In this document: positions 49,027-58,910 of the stretch, piece by piece
Numbering within the stretch: position 1 is the first letter of the stretch
Layout of the letters: every line of letters begins with the position of its first letter
Assembly (NCBI RefSeq): GCF_020297485.1
Contig: NZ_JAIWZC010000001.1
Span: 3,472,001-3,536,000 of the forward strand
Source: Enterocloster clostridioformis
GTDB lineage: Bacteria > Bacillota > Clostridia > Lachnospirales > Lachnospiraceae
Length of the DNA stretch: 64,000 nucleotides
Direction: 5' to 3'
Translations under genes and position numbers: made by a program
Notes under the pieces: model-generated
The model's database searches: none
What the model saw: the letters and a program-made list of their open reading frames with translations, nothing else
What the model was told of the DNA's origin: nothing

Positions 49027-50490
49027 ATGTTGTTAAATGCACTGAATATTAAAAAAGAATATGGAATTCAGACTGTGCTGGATATTGAAAAACTGGAAAT
49101 CCGGGATGGGGACCGGATTGGGCTCATCGGACGCAACGGAGCCGGGAAATCCACCCTTTTAGGCGTCCTCTCCGGAAGGATTGCCTGCGACGAGGGCGTG
49201 GTGAAAAGGTATTGTCCCATTGCGGAGATTCTCCAGACCGGTGAAACTGAGGATGAACCTGAGGCCAGGCTTCTAAGCCAATTAAAGCTCCGTGACAGCG
49301 CTGTAAAAAGCGGGGGCGAAAAGACCAGGCGCGCCATCGGGGCGGCATTTTCCAGCCAGGCCCCGCTGCTCTTTGCCGACGAACCCACCACTAATTTGGA
49401 TATGGAAGGCGTGGCACTGTTGGAGAAAATGATGAGGGGCTACAGGGGGGCCATCCTGATGATATCCCATGACAGGACGCTTTTGGACCAGGTCTGCAAT
49501 CAGATATGGGAGCTGGACCGGGCAGCCGTGCGCGTCTTTGACGGCAATTACTCTGACTGGGCCTCTCAGAAGGAACGTGAACGGGGCTTCCAGGAATTTG
49601 AATACCAGCAGTACCAGAAAGAAAAAAGGCGGCTGGAGCGGGCTGCCGACGCCTTGCAGAGAAAAAGCCGGAAAATGGCAAAGCCGCCCAAACGCATGGG
49701 AAGCAGCGAGTGGATGCTCTACAAAGGCGTCGCCGCTGTCCAGCAGGGTCATGTGCAAAGCAATAAATCCTCTGTCATGAGCCGGCTGGAGCACCTGGAT
49801 AAAAAGGACCGCCCGGACGAACCGCCCCAGGTGTCCATGAGACTGCCGGACGCCGGGCGGATACGGGCCAAAAACGCGGCCGCTATCCGGCATCTCACCG
49901 TGAGCTACGGGAATCGCATTGTACTGGACGATGTGAGCCTGGAAATAGAGGCAGGGAAACGGACCTTTATCATCGGCAATAACGGGGCCGGGAAGTCCAC
50001 CTTAATCAAAGCCCTGATGGACAGGGCCCCCGAAACCTTCATTGCCTCCGAAGCAAGAGTCGCCTATTTTTCTCAGGACCTGGACACCCTGGACCCGGAA
50101 AAAACCGTGCTGGAAAATGTAGCGGAGGATGCAGCCTATCCCCAGCATATCTGCCGGGCCGTCCTGGCCAACCTCTATATGACTAAAGACGATATGTTTA
50201 AACCAGTCAGCGTATTATCCGGAGGAGAAAAGGTCAAGACAGCCCTGGCCAAGGTTCTGGTATCAGGCTGCAGCTTCATGATTCTGGACGAACCCACCAA
50301 CCATATGGATGTGTATACCATGGAGGGTCTGGAACATCTGCTGGAAAGCTACGACGGAACGCTGCTGGCCGTCAGCCACGACCGTACCTTCATAAGTCAT
50401 ACAGGGGATGTGGTGTGCCAGCTTGAAAAAGGAAACATACAAAAAAGCACGGCGCAGAAAACAGACACACGGCACAGCGGGAAATATTAA
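49027..50490 (+). CDS. ABC-F family ATPase, probable ribosome-protection protein
   Basis: The 487-residue soluble protein has two ABC domains and no membrane segments: Walker A GRNGAGKST (about 36-44) and GNNGAGKST (about 317), signatures SGGEKTRRA and SGGEKVKTA, Walker B DEPTTNLD and DEPTNHMD. Between them is a charged helical linker (about 190-275, EKRRLERAADALQRKSRK), the part that reaches into the ribosome. The short first domain and linker resemble the Lsa/Vga/Msr-type antibiotic-resistance ABC-F proteins (lincosamide, pleuromutilin, streptogramin A or macrolide) more than EttA. Resistance is inferred, not proved; the attenuator-like leader supports drug-inducible expression. Confidence 0.85.
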   Translation: MLLNALNIKKEYGIQTVLDIEKLEIRDGDRIGLIGRNGAGKSTLLGVLSGRIACDEGVVKRYCPIAEILQTGETEDEPEARLLSQLKLRDSAVKSGGEKTRRAIGAAFSSQAPLLFADEPTTNLDMEGVALLEKMMRGYRGAILMISHDRTLLDQVCNQIWELDRAAVRVFDGNYSDWASQKERERGFQEFEYQQYQKEKRRLERAADALQRKSRKMAKPPKRMGSSEWMLYKGVAAVQQGHVQSNKSSVMSRLEHLDKKDRPDEPPQVSMRLPDAGRIRAKNAAAIRHLTVSYGNRIVLDDVSLEIEAGKRTFIIGNNGAGKSTLIKALMDRAPETFIASEARVAYFSQDLDTLDPEKTVLENVAEDAAYPQHICRAVLANLYMTKDDMFKPVSVLSGGEKVKTALAKVLVSGCSFMILDEPTNHMDVYTMEGLEHLLESYDGTLLAVSHDRTFISHTGDVVCQLEKGNIQKSTAQKTDTRHSGKY

Positions 50491-50491
50491 C

Positions 50492-50515
50492 CGTTATATT
50501 TTATTGACAATAACG
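50492..50515. promoter_or_regulatory. ModE-like palindrome overlapping the modA -35 box
   Basis: CGTTAT-N12-ATAACG, close to the CGTTATAT...ATAACG type of ModE (molybdate repressor) operators, and covering the -35 region of modA. No modE gene is in the window. Confidence 0.55.
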
Positions 50516-50532
50516 CTTTTCCATTATATGAT
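50504..50532 (+). promoter_or_regulatory. Promoter of modA
   Basis: TTGACA (50504-50509), 17-base spacer, TATGAT (50527-50532). Confidence 0.75.
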
Positions 50533-50569
50533 AGATTTACTATAATTATCCATATGGAGGAGACGTATC

Positions 50570-51415
50570 ATGAGAAAAAATGTATTGGGGATTCTACTGG
50601 CAGGCACCATAGGATCTGCCCTTATAACAGGCTGCGGTGCCGCATCCTCCGGCACTGCCCAGTCCTCTGCCCCACAGCAGACACAGGAATCAGCTCCGGC
50701 CTCTGACGAAGCCGGTACATCAACCGCGGACGCAGCAGACCTGACAGGCCATACCCTGATGATCTACTGCGGCGCGGGCATAACAAAGCCGTTCCAGGAA
50801 ATAGCAGACAGCTTTAAATCGGTCACCGGCTGCGAGATGAACGTGACATACGCCAATGCCGGCCAGATTCAGTCCCAGATTACCACATCCGAAGAGGGCG
50901 ACATGTTCATAGCCGGTTCAGCCGAGGAACTGAAACCGGTTGAGTCCTATGTATCCGAAAGCAGGGCGCTGGTAAAACATATACCCGTACTGGCAGTACA
51001 GAGCGGCAATCCGAAAAACATTACCTCTCTGTCCGGCCTGGCCGCAGAGGGCGTGTCCCTCATTATCGGCGATGCGGACTCTACTCCCATTGGAAAGATT
51101 GCCAAAAAGGCCCTGAGCGATGCAGGTATCCTTGACAAGGTACAGATAGCGGCATCCACTGCCACGGCTCCCCAGATGGCAACTGCCATTGCCGCGGGAG
51201 AGGCTGACGCAGCCATCATCTGGAAGGAGAACTGCGATGCAGAAGGTGTGGAAATCGTGGATAACAGCGGTTTGGAAGATTACATAAAGACCATCCCCGC
51301 GGCCTCCTTAATCTGCTCTGCGGATCATGACGCCAGACAGGCATTTCTGGACTACTTAAATTCAGGGGAGGCACGGGAAATCTGGATAAAGTATGGATAT
51401 GAAATTGCGGAATAA
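50570..51415 (+). CDS. modA: Molybdate-binding lipoprotein ModA
   Basis: The 281-residue protein has a lipoprotein signal (MRKNVLGILLAGTIGSALIT, Cys about 22), a Ser/Ala/Gln-rich linker, and the ModA fold: LMIYCGAGITKPFQEIADSF, TYANAGQIQSQI, EEGDMFIAGSAEEL, IGDADSTPIGKIAKKAL and GEADAAIIWKENC supply oxyanion-binding residues. Tungstate is a possible ligand. GGAGGAG precedes the ATG. The protein is intact, although the ATPase gene of the same importer is broken. Confidence 0.92.
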   Translation: MRKNVLGILLAGTIGSALITGCGAASSGTAQSSAPQQTQESAPASDEAGTSTADAADLTGHTLMIYCGAGITKPFQEIADSFKSVTGCEMNVTYANAGQIQSQITTSEEGDMFIAGSAEELKPVESYVSESRALVKHIPVLAVQSGNPKNITSLSGLAAEGVSLIIGDADSTPIGKIAKKALSDAGILDKVQIAASTATAPQMATAIAAGEADAAIIWKENCDAEGVEIVDNSGLEDYIKTIPAASLICSADHDARQAFLDYLNSGEAREIWIKYGYEIAE

Positions 51416-52232
51416 ACATAGGAGGCGTAGAGGGACAGACCTGTTCTCAGCCCTGACCGTCGCGGTGGCGCTGCTGGCGATTCTTTTCATCGGCAGCGCG
51501 GTCTGCGCCATTGCAGCCGGAGGGCTTCCCGCCTTTGCCGGAACCATACGCCAGAAGGAAGTGCTCTTTGCCCTGCGTCTCAGCGCGGTCACCGCCAGTC
51601 TCTCCACCCTTATTGTCATGGCTCTGGCACTTCCCACCGCCTATGCCCTGACCCGGACCTCCATGCCCTTTAAGGAGCTGTCCGGCATCATCATCGAACT
51701 GACCTTGTCCCTTCCATACCTGCTTCTGGGACTCAGTCTCCTTATCATATTTTCATCACCTGCAGGCAAATGGCTGAAAGAGCAGGGCTTTAAGGTGGTG
51801 TTTTCTCCCGCGGGCATTGTCATGGCCCACATCCTGGTAAATCTCCCCTATGCCATCCGGCTCATCCGCACGGCCTTCGAGGCATCCGACCAGCGGATGG
51901 AATTCATTGCCCGGACCCTGGGGGCTTCCCCCTGGAAATGCTTTCTGACCATTCTCCTTCCCCTTTGCCGCAGAAGCCTTGTGAGTACCTTCATCCTGAC
52001 CTGGTCCAGAGCCCTGGGTGAATTCGGAGCCACCCTTATGGTGGTGGGAATTACCCGTTTTAAGACGGAAACCCTGCCCGGCAGCATCTATCTGAGCATA
52101 TCCACCGGCGACAACCAGGCCGCCATGGCAACTGCCATGCTGATGCTGATGATTTCCGGGCTGGCCCTCTTTCTCTCCCGTCTGCTTACCAGTCCCGCTG
52201 ACAGAAACAAAAGGCAGGTGTTCATACGATGA
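51393..52232 (+). CDS. modB: Molybdate ABC permease ModB
   Basis: The 279-residue membrane protein has five to six membrane segments and the ModB EAA loop (MEFIARTLGASPWKCFLTIL) plus RALGEFGATLMVVG, diagnostic of ModB. Its ATG overlaps the modA end by 23 bases, so translation is coupled; the second ATG (51399) is an alternative. It appears intact. Confidence 0.92.
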   Translation: MDMKLRNKHRRRRGTDLFSALTVAVALLAILFIGSAVCAIAAGGLPAFAGTIRQKEVLFALRLSAVTASLSTLIVMALALPTAYALTRTSMPFKELSGIIIELTLSLPYLLLGLSLLIIFSSPAGKWLKEQGFKVVFSPAGIVMAHILVNLPYAIRLIRTAFEASDQRMEFIARTLGASPWKCFLTILLPLCRRSLVSTFILTWSRALGEFGATLMVVGITRFKTETLPGSIYLSISTGDNQAAMATAMLMLMISGLALFLSRLLTSPADRNKRQVFIR

Positions 52233-52986
52233 ACCAAATAGTTATCAACAATTTTTCCGTAAAAAGAGGCAGTTTTACACTGTCACCCATCTCTCTTACC
52301 ATACAAAAGGGGGAAATCTTCGCCATCCTGGACCGCACGGGTTCGGGTAAGACCGTACTTCTGGAGGCCATCAGCGGCATGTTTCCCGGGGACACCGGCA
52401 GCATCCTCTTTGACGGAATTGACATACGGGACATCCCGCCCGGTCAGAGGAAGCTGGGCCTTGTGTATCAGGACTATGGCCTGTTTCCACATATGAAGGT
52501 AAAGGAAATATTTCCTATGGACTGAAAATGCACGGATATTCAAAAAAAGAACAGGACAGCCGCGCACAGGAGCTTATGGAAATGCTGTCCATCTCCCACA
52601 TAAGAGACCAGTATCCCGGAACCCTGAGCGGAGGCGAGAGCCAGCGCACAGCCCTGGCAAGAGCCCTGGCACCGGCTCCCCAGGTTCTTTTATTAGATGA
52701 GCCATTTTCAGCCCTGGACCCTGCCACCCGGCAGTCCCTGTATCAGGAGCTGCGCCGGATTCACCGGCATTTTGGCTGCACCATCATCTTCGTCACCCAC
52801 GATTTTCTGGAAGCCCGGACCCTTGCAGGCCGCGCGGCCATTCTTCTGGAAGGGGAATTAAAGACAGTCACCGACACCTCCAAGCTGATAAACGGGCATT
52901 TTTCCGCGGAGGTGGAAGGGTTTCTGGGGAGAAATCAAATCATTACTGCGCCAGAGCGCCAAAAAGAAAAGAGGATTGTCCAATGA
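52229..52986 (+). pseudogene. modC: Molybdate ABC ATPase ModC, frameshifted
   Basis: The first frame (52229-52525) encodes Walker A DRTGSGKTVLLEAISG, then LVYQDYGLFPHMKVKE, and goes out of frame into a stop. The second frame (from about 52510 to 52986) continues YGLKMHGYSKKEQDS, the signature LSGGESQRTALARAL and Walker B LLLDEPFSALDPAT. One extra A in the AAA run at 52506-52508 would restore KENISYGLKM and a single protein of about 252 residues. Walker A has Asp-Arg-Thr where family members usually have Gly-x-(S/N). ModC powers ModAB uptake. Its loss should disable the importer unless another ATPase replaces it, or the missing base is a sequence error. Confidence 0.85.
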
Positions 52987-53685
52987 CATATATCAATGAT
53001 GCGCTGTCATTTTACAGCGAATTAAGATCACGTTTCATGAAGCTGCTGACAGAGGAAGGGATTCTGGACGAACAGGTGGTAATCAACACAAAATCCCTCA
53101 CGCCGGAGGAAGCCATAGGTATTACCAAACGGAAGGATTTTCCCATCATAACAGGAAAGGATGTGATGGTTCAGGCAGAATGTTTGGGCGCACTGGGACA
53201 GGCGTTTACCGATGCCCCCTCTGCATATCGGGGCACATTGGAAGAAATATGCTCCCTGGACCTGGCAAATGACCCCTACAGCCGCGGATTGTTCATAGCG
53301 GCCCTGAACGCTGTCATGAAACACCTGGGCAGAGTGGACTGTACGGTCCACTGCCGCAATGAAGGGCCGGAATTCTGCGCCGCGGATGTGGTCCGTTAGG
53401 GCAGTTGACTTAAGCCCGTCCAATATCGGCCAGAAGCGCTTCGGAGTCCTTGTTGAGGACGGACGCATCCCTGAGACCAGTCAGTCCCTGTGCCGTCTGG
53501 CAGATCTGGTACTGTGCACGGGAAGCACTGTCTGTAACGGATCCATCGTGGACTTCCTTCCATTTAAGGACAAAATCCTGTTCTATGGCACTACCCTGGC
53601 CGGAGCCGCCCCTCTTATGGGCCTGCCAAGGCTGTGCTTTGCGGACCGTTATCAGGATTCCTTCTTGCAAAATACGTCTGCCTGA
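52983..53685 (+). pseudogene. DUF364-family protein gene with internal deletion
   Basis: The N-terminal part (52983-53399, 138 residues: SFYSELRSRFMKLLTEEGI, CTVHCRNEGPEFCAADVV) ends in a stop. The C-terminal part continues in another frame from about 53375 to 53685 (RAVDLSPSNIGQKRFGVLVE; LVLCTGSTVCNGSIVDFLPF; YGTTLAGAAPLMGLPRLC). Together they match the two ends of DUF364/putative heavy-metal-chelation proteins, which often follow molybdate transport genes, but the central Rossmann beginning of roughly 40-60 residues is missing at the join. It overlaps the modC end. A real deletion is more likely than a sequencing slip here. Confidence 0.75.
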
Positions 53686-53739
53686 TGCTATAGTATAGAA
53701 AGATTTCATCAGGACGATTACAACTAAAGGAGGACTACC

Positions 53740-56678
53740 ATGGCTTCACTGCCAAGGATTGGTGAAACCATAAGCGGTTTCACCGTCACCGAACTTGGAA
53801 CCATACACATGCTGGGCGCCAGGACCGTTCTGTTTAACCATGAATCCAGCGGCGCCCAGCTTTTATATATTCAGAATGACGACCGGGAACTGGGTTTTAA
53901 CCTGATTTACCGGACGCCTCAGATGGATGAACGGGATAATTCCCACATATTGGAGCATCTTATTCTTTCCTCCTGTAAAAAGTATCCCAGCAGGGATATC
54001 TTTTTTGACATGGACAGCAAGAGCTACGCCACCTTTATGAACGGTCTTACGGACAATACCTTCACCTGCTATCCGGTGTGCAGCCAGAGCCAGGAGCAGC
54101 TTCTAAAACTGATGGACGTGTTCCTGTGCTGCATGGAAGAGCCGGATGCCCTGAAGGACAAAAATTTTTATCTGAGGGAGGCCATACGGTATGAGCTCTC
54201 ATCCGTCAATGGCCCCCTGACCATGCAGGGCACGGTGCTCAGCGAGGACTGGGGCCATCTGACCGACATTCTGGAAAACGCAGACAGCGCCATGTCCCAT
54301 ACCCTTTACGAGGGCTCGCGCACTGCCAACCTGCTGGGGCGGGCTCACCTGCATTACAGAGAGCTGTCCTATGAGCAGGCCAGGGAAACCTTTGAGCGGT
54401 GCTACAGCTATTCCAACTGCCTGATTACCCTATATGGAAATATAGATTACAGGGCCATACTGAATTTCCTGGACAGGGAGCACCTTTCCAGGGCCGCCTC
54501 AAAAGGCCGCAGCCTTCTTGGGGAGTTTGAGGAACCGGTGAAACCAGGTTTTAGGACCTGTACGGCACAGAGTCCCGCTTATCATGCAGCCCCTCGGAAC
54601 ACGCCTCTGTCATGGACTACGGCATAGACCTGTCAGGCTGCACAAAGGAGGAACTCATATACTGGGACCTCTTTGCGGATATCCTGGATAACGATACCTC
54701 TCCCTGGCACAGATATGCCAGGGAAATGGGACTCAACCATGTGATGGAGGTCTATCTGGATATTCTGCTGCCCCACCCCTCCTTAAAATTCCGCCTGCGC
54801 AACGGTGACTCCTGTCTGAGGGAGGCATTTTTGGACTCCATCAGAAAGGCCCTTAAGGATATCTGCCGTGATGGTCTGTCCCCCAAACTGTACCGGGCAT
54901 CCATGAAGGAAAACCGCCTCACCGACTCCCTTACCCGGGAAGCCCCCCATCTGGGCTTTAACCTGTCTGAGGAAATTGGACGTTACTGGAGCACCACAGG
55001 CCGGACCGATTATTTTCAGCTCTATGAGGAAGCCTTCCGGCGCTTTGAGGAAGACTCAGACCAGGCCATCATAAAAAAGCTGGCTGCCACTGCCCTTCAT
55101 CCCCGGGCCAGCGCCCTGGTCGTGACCGAGCCCGTGCCCGGTCTGGCTGAACAGCTGGAGGAGGAAAAGGAACAGTATCTTAATGAAAAGCTGGCTTCCA
55201 TGACAGCGGCTGAGCAAAAACAGCTGATAGAGGAAACAGCCGCCTTCCATGACTGGAATTCCAGGCAGCGTAGCAATATGGACTTTATCATCCGGCCCCA
55301 GGATCTTCCGGAGCCGGCCAAACCATGCTCCTTCACAAAAAGACAGTGGGGAACCATCACATGCTACACATCCCCCTCTCCCTCGCAGGGCGTGGGCAGT
55401 TACCAGCTCTATTTTGACATCAGCCGGATTGAGAAGGACGATCTTAACTACCTTACGCTTTATCAGATGCTTCTCACGGAACTGGATACAAAGCGGTTTA
55501 CGGTGGAACAGCAGAAGAACCTGGAGCAGGAATACCTTCACGACTGTACCTTTGACGAGCTGTATCCCGCAAGGAAGGCAGGCCCCCAAAACCATCCCAT
55601 GATGAGCGTATTCTGGTTCGGGCTGACCGAAGATTTTGAGGCCGGGCTGGATTTTCTCCTGGATGTAATGGGCGGCGGAGATTACGGCGACACGGATACC
55701 ATCATACAGGTACTGGAAAAATATCTGCCTGACTACGACCAGTCCAAGGGGGACAATGCCTCTGCCCTGGCCTTCAGCCTGTCCGAAGGCTATACGAGAC
55801 AGGAATGCCGATTCCGCAATATGTTAAACAGCCAGGAGAATTATTATTTTCTGAAGGATGTACTGAAACGGCTGAAGGAAGATCCTGATTTTGGGACCAT
55901 GGCGGCTTCCAAACTTAAAACCATTTCCCATACCATATTAAACCGCCGTGGCCTGGTATTTCTGGCAGCCGCTTCACCGGACGTATTAGGAAATCTGGAA
56001 CAGGCTGCCGTGGATATACTGGGGAGACTTCCCGTTTTTAAGGAAGATCATGATTCTTTGGCTCCCGCCATCTGGATCCCGGACCAGAAGCAAAGGCTGG
56101 CCGTGTGCGTGGAGGCCTCCTGCCAGGAGACGCGGCTCATGGGCGATTTCTATGAAAATCCCGGCTTTAAAGGGCGTTATCTGCCCTTTCTCATGGCTGT
56201 GGCGGATAAATATTTAAAGCCGGCCATACGCTACCAGGGCGGCGCCTATGACAGCGGCATTGACTTTTATATTCCTGCCGGTTATTTCTCCCTGTGGAGT
56301 ACCGCGGACCCGGAAGTCAGGAGTACGCAAAAGCTGTTCCTGGCAACCGGCGCACAGCTCATGGAACTTCCGCTGACCCGCGGGGAACTGGACGGCTACA
56401 TCCTGAACGCCTATGCCCAGGCCCTGCCGCCCTCCGGGACCTTAAGCACCCGCATGCGGCACATGCGCAGGGACATGGTGAACATGGATTCCTGCAAAAT
56501 AAACGAAATGATTTCAGATATCAGGAATGCGGACCTCTGCCACCAGCAGGAGGCAGCCCGGATTATTGATGAGATTTTGGGACGCAGCGCCATTGTCACA
56601 GTGGGAAATGAGAAATGTATCATGAAGGATAAGGATGTGTTTGACCAGGTCTTGATATATCATACGGATTATGCGTAA
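53740..56678 (+). pseudogene. M16C-family zinc peptidase (PreP-like), frameshifted
   Basis: The first frame (53740-54627) carries the inverted zinc motif HILEH (about residues 69-73, in DNSHILEHLILSSCKKYP) and the start of the M16 fold. The second frame (54590-56678) supplies the rest (SEHASVMDYGIDLSGCTKEE; YFQLYEEAFRRFEEDSDQ; YQGGAYDSGIDFYIPAGYF). One extra C in the CCCC run at 54590-54593 restores one frame of about 979 residues, the usual size of PreP/Cym1-type peptidases, which degrade oligopeptides. AAGGAGG precedes the first ATG. As sequenced, the catalytic half would be separated from the closing half. The second frame has its own ATG at 54612 without a good ribosome site. Confidence 0.85.
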
Positions 56679-56744
56679 ATGGCAGGGACGGGATGAGCGG
56701 CTATGAATAGGCATCTTTTATTGTCTTCTTCTCCCTTTTACAAA

Positions 56745-56784
56745 CAAGAAGGGGCTAATGCACTAAAGCGTCATCCCCTCCTTG
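56745..56784. terminator. Weak bidirectional terminator between convergent genes
   Basis: Stem CAAGAAGGGG / CCCCTCCTTG (one wobble) with a 20-base loop. T-tracts on either side are loose. Confidence 0.4.
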
Positions 56785-56837
56785 CTTTCGGTTATCTCAT
56801 TTTTATTGTATACTTTTAAATTCGTCTAATCCGCTTC

Positions 56838-57614
56838 CTATGACTTCACCAGAAATCCTCCGTCTACAGGGATAACCGCACCGTTTAAATAGTCGCTGGC
56901 AGAGGAAGCTAAAAACAGTACGGGCCCCTTTAAGTCCTCGGGTCTGCCCCACCGGCCTGCGGCAATCCGCTTCGTACACTCGTCCTTGCGCTCCTGGCTC
57001 ATATTAGCACACATCTCCGTGTCCATATAGCCCGGGGCGATTACATTGCAGCAGATGCTGTGATCCGCGCAGTCGGAGGCAATACTCTTAGAAAGCTGAG
57101 TCACAGCTCCTTTTGCCGCAGAATACGCCGGCACGGTAGTTCCGCCAAAGAAGGAATTCATAGAACCGATGTTGATGATCTTGCCAACGGTATCCTTGTC
57201 CCGCATGACCTGAATGGCCCGCTGGCACATAAACCACACATGATTTAAGTCCACATTAATCACCAGGTTCCACATCTCCTCCGGAAACTCCCATGGCTCA
57301 TAACGTCTCTGGATGCCTGCGGCCGGAATCATAACATCAAGCTTTCCTCCCAGCAGTTCCATAGCCTCATCGAACATCCGGTCCAGTTCTGCCTTTTTGG
57401 ACAGGTCGCCGGCTACGCCGTGGGCCTTATAGCCCTTCCCGCAGTATTCTTCCACCGCTTGTTCCAGCTTCTCCTTCTGGAGATCCATCAAAACCACCTC
57501 GGCGCCGTTTTCCAAAAGCCCTTCCGCCATACCTCTGGACAGGCCCTGAGCCCCGCCGGTCACAATGCACTTCTTTCCCCGGACACTGAATTTTTCCTTA
57601 TAGTCGTATACCAT
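56838..57614 (-). CDS. SDR-family dehydrogenase (gluconate 5-dehydrogenase/KduD-like)
   Basis: About 258 residues from MVYDYKEKFSVRGKKC (GAGGAG upstream). Short-chain dehydrogenase motifs: TGGAQGLSRG for NAD(P) binding (about 22), catalytic Tyr-Lys in AYSAAKG (about 160-165), and PVDGGF at the C-terminus. The segment NVIAPGYMDTEMCANM resembles Gno/KduD-type enzymes that act on 5-ketogluconate or 2-dehydro-3-deoxygluconate. Last gene of the sugar-acid operon behind the ManD-type dehydratase gene, so a hexonate oxidoreductase role is likely; exact substrate open. Confidence 0.85.
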   Translation of the reverse strand: MVYDYKEKFSVRGKKCIVTGGAQGLSRGMAEGLLENGAEVVLMDLQKEKLEQAVEEYCGKGYKAHGVAGDLSKKAELDRMFDEAMELLGGKLDVMIPAAGIQRRYEPWEFPEEMWNLVINVDLNHVWFMCQRAIQVMRDKDTVGKIINIGSMNSFFGGTTVPAYSAAKGAVTQLSKSIASDCADHSICCNVIAPGYMDTEMCANMSQERKDECTKRIAAGRWGRPEDLKGPVLFLASSASDYLNGAVIPVDGGFLVKS

Positions 57615-57650
57615 TTTCTTTACACTCCTCATCAATTATACTCTATATTC

Positions 57651-58898
57651 TCACGGCGTCTGGAGAGTTCCGTCCCGGTTCCTGGTTTGGGTCCAGATGG
57701 TCACCGTGTTCTCGCAAGGGTACTTAGCTGCCTCCCGCTCATTGATGTCCACCCCCAGACCAGGCCTTTCGTTGGGATACACGTAGCCGTTCCTAAATTC
57801 CGGAAGTCCGGGAAACACCTCCAAAAGCGCACCTTTGGGACCCTTTAAATCCTGGATCACAAAGTTGGGCGGCTCAATGCCGGACCACTCCTGAACCCCG
57901 AAATTCATAGCTGCCAGATCGATATGGACATTGGCCGCATGCGCGATGGGGGACATATCTCCAGGACCGTGCCAGGCTGTCCGGACTCCGTACTGCTCCG
58001 CGAACATCTGGAGCTTGCGCGCAGGCGTGATGCCCCCGATCTGGCTTATATGCACCCGGATGTAATCGATCAAATGCCCGCTAATCAAATCCCGCCAGTC
58101 AATAGAGCGGTTGAACAGCTCCCCTTGTGCAATGGGTACCTCACTATGGCACCGGATTTCCCGCAGCCACTTGGTTTGCTCCGCACACACCGGATCCTCT
58201 AAAAACAGCAGGTCAAAGGGTTCCAGCTCCCTGGCCAGCTTCACTGCTTCCGGCGGTGCCACCCGCTCATGGACATCGTGAATCAGCTTGACGTCATACC
58301 CGATTTTGTCCCGGATTCCCGCAAACAGCTTTACCGTGTCCCGCACATAGCGGGCTCCGTCCAGGTAAACTCCTGGCAGAGCACCTTGGGGGGCGGTTTC
58401 AGGAATCACACCGTAACGTTCCCCTCCGTATCCTCTGCACTGGCAGCGGATATTCTGGATACCCAGTTCCCGGTACCTCTCAATATTTTCGCAGAGCTCC
58501 TCCAAATCCCTTCCATCCGCGTGGCGGTAAACAGGCACTCCCTCGCGCACCCTGCCGCCGAACAGCTGATACAGAGGCATACCAGCCAATTTTCCCTTAA
58601 TATCCCAAAGGGCCATATCAATTCCCGAGATCGCGTTGTTTTCAATGGGACCTCCCCGCCAGTATCCATTCTGATACATTAGCTGCCATAGTTCCTCTAT
58701 ATTTTCCGCATTTCTTCCCTTTAAAAGCGGCGTCAGATACTCTTCCACCACCAGCTTCACCGCCAGATGTCGATAGGAAAAGGTTCCGCAGCCCAGGCCG
58801 TAAAGGCCCGGCACATTGGTGTCCACCCGCACGGCCAGAAGGTTAATCCCCTCTGGTGCCGTGCAGATAACTCTGATATTCTCAATTGTCACTGCCAC
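57651..58898 (-). CDS. Enolase-superfamily sugar-acid dehydratase, ManD-like (D-mannonate/D-gluconate dehydratase family)
   Basis: The 415-residue protein has a capping domain (GLYGLGCGTFSYRH) and a TIM-barrel domain with metal ligands in KLIHDVHERV, FLEDPVC and AQGELFN, and a catalytic histidine in TAWHGPGDMSP; the tail PNFVIQDLKGPKG and NFGVQEW fit the ManD subgroup. Such enzymes dehydrate D-mannonate or D-gluconate to 2-keto-3-deoxygluconate, though many family members have low or no such activity. GTG start behind AAGGAG. It lies between the SDR and alcohol dehydrogenase genes. Confidence 0.85.
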   Translation of the reverse strand: MAVTIENIRVICTAPEGINLLAVRVDTNVPGLYGLGCGTFSYRHLAVKLVVEEYLTPLLKGRNAENIEELWQLMYQNGYWRGGPIENNAISGIDMALWDIKGKLAGMPLYQLFGGRVREGVPVYRHADGRDLEELCENIERYRELGIQNIRCQCRGYGGERYGVIPETAPQGALPGVYLDGARYVRDTVKLFAGIRDKIGYDVKLIHDVHERVAPPEAVKLARELEPFDLLFLEDPVCAEQTKWLREIRCHSEVPIAQGELFNRSIDWRDLISGHLIDYIRVHISQIGGITPARKLQMFAEQYGVRTAWHGPGDMSPIAHAANVHIDLAAMNFGVQEWSGIEPPNFVIQDLKGPKGALLEVFPGLPEFRNGYVYPNERPGLGVDINEREAAKYPCENTVTIWTQTRNRDGTLQTP

Positions 58899-58910
58899 TG
58901 TGCTTTCTCC

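Noticed and set aside
48801..49052. Long leader frame running through the terminator into the ABC-F gene
   Set aside because: Possible starts (for example ATG 48870) have no proper ribosome site, so I do not call it a gene, though translation through it could affect the hairpin.
49282..49893. 203-codon minus-strand frame inside the ABC-F gene
   Set aside because: Antisense shadow; Pro/Arg/His-rich with no motif.
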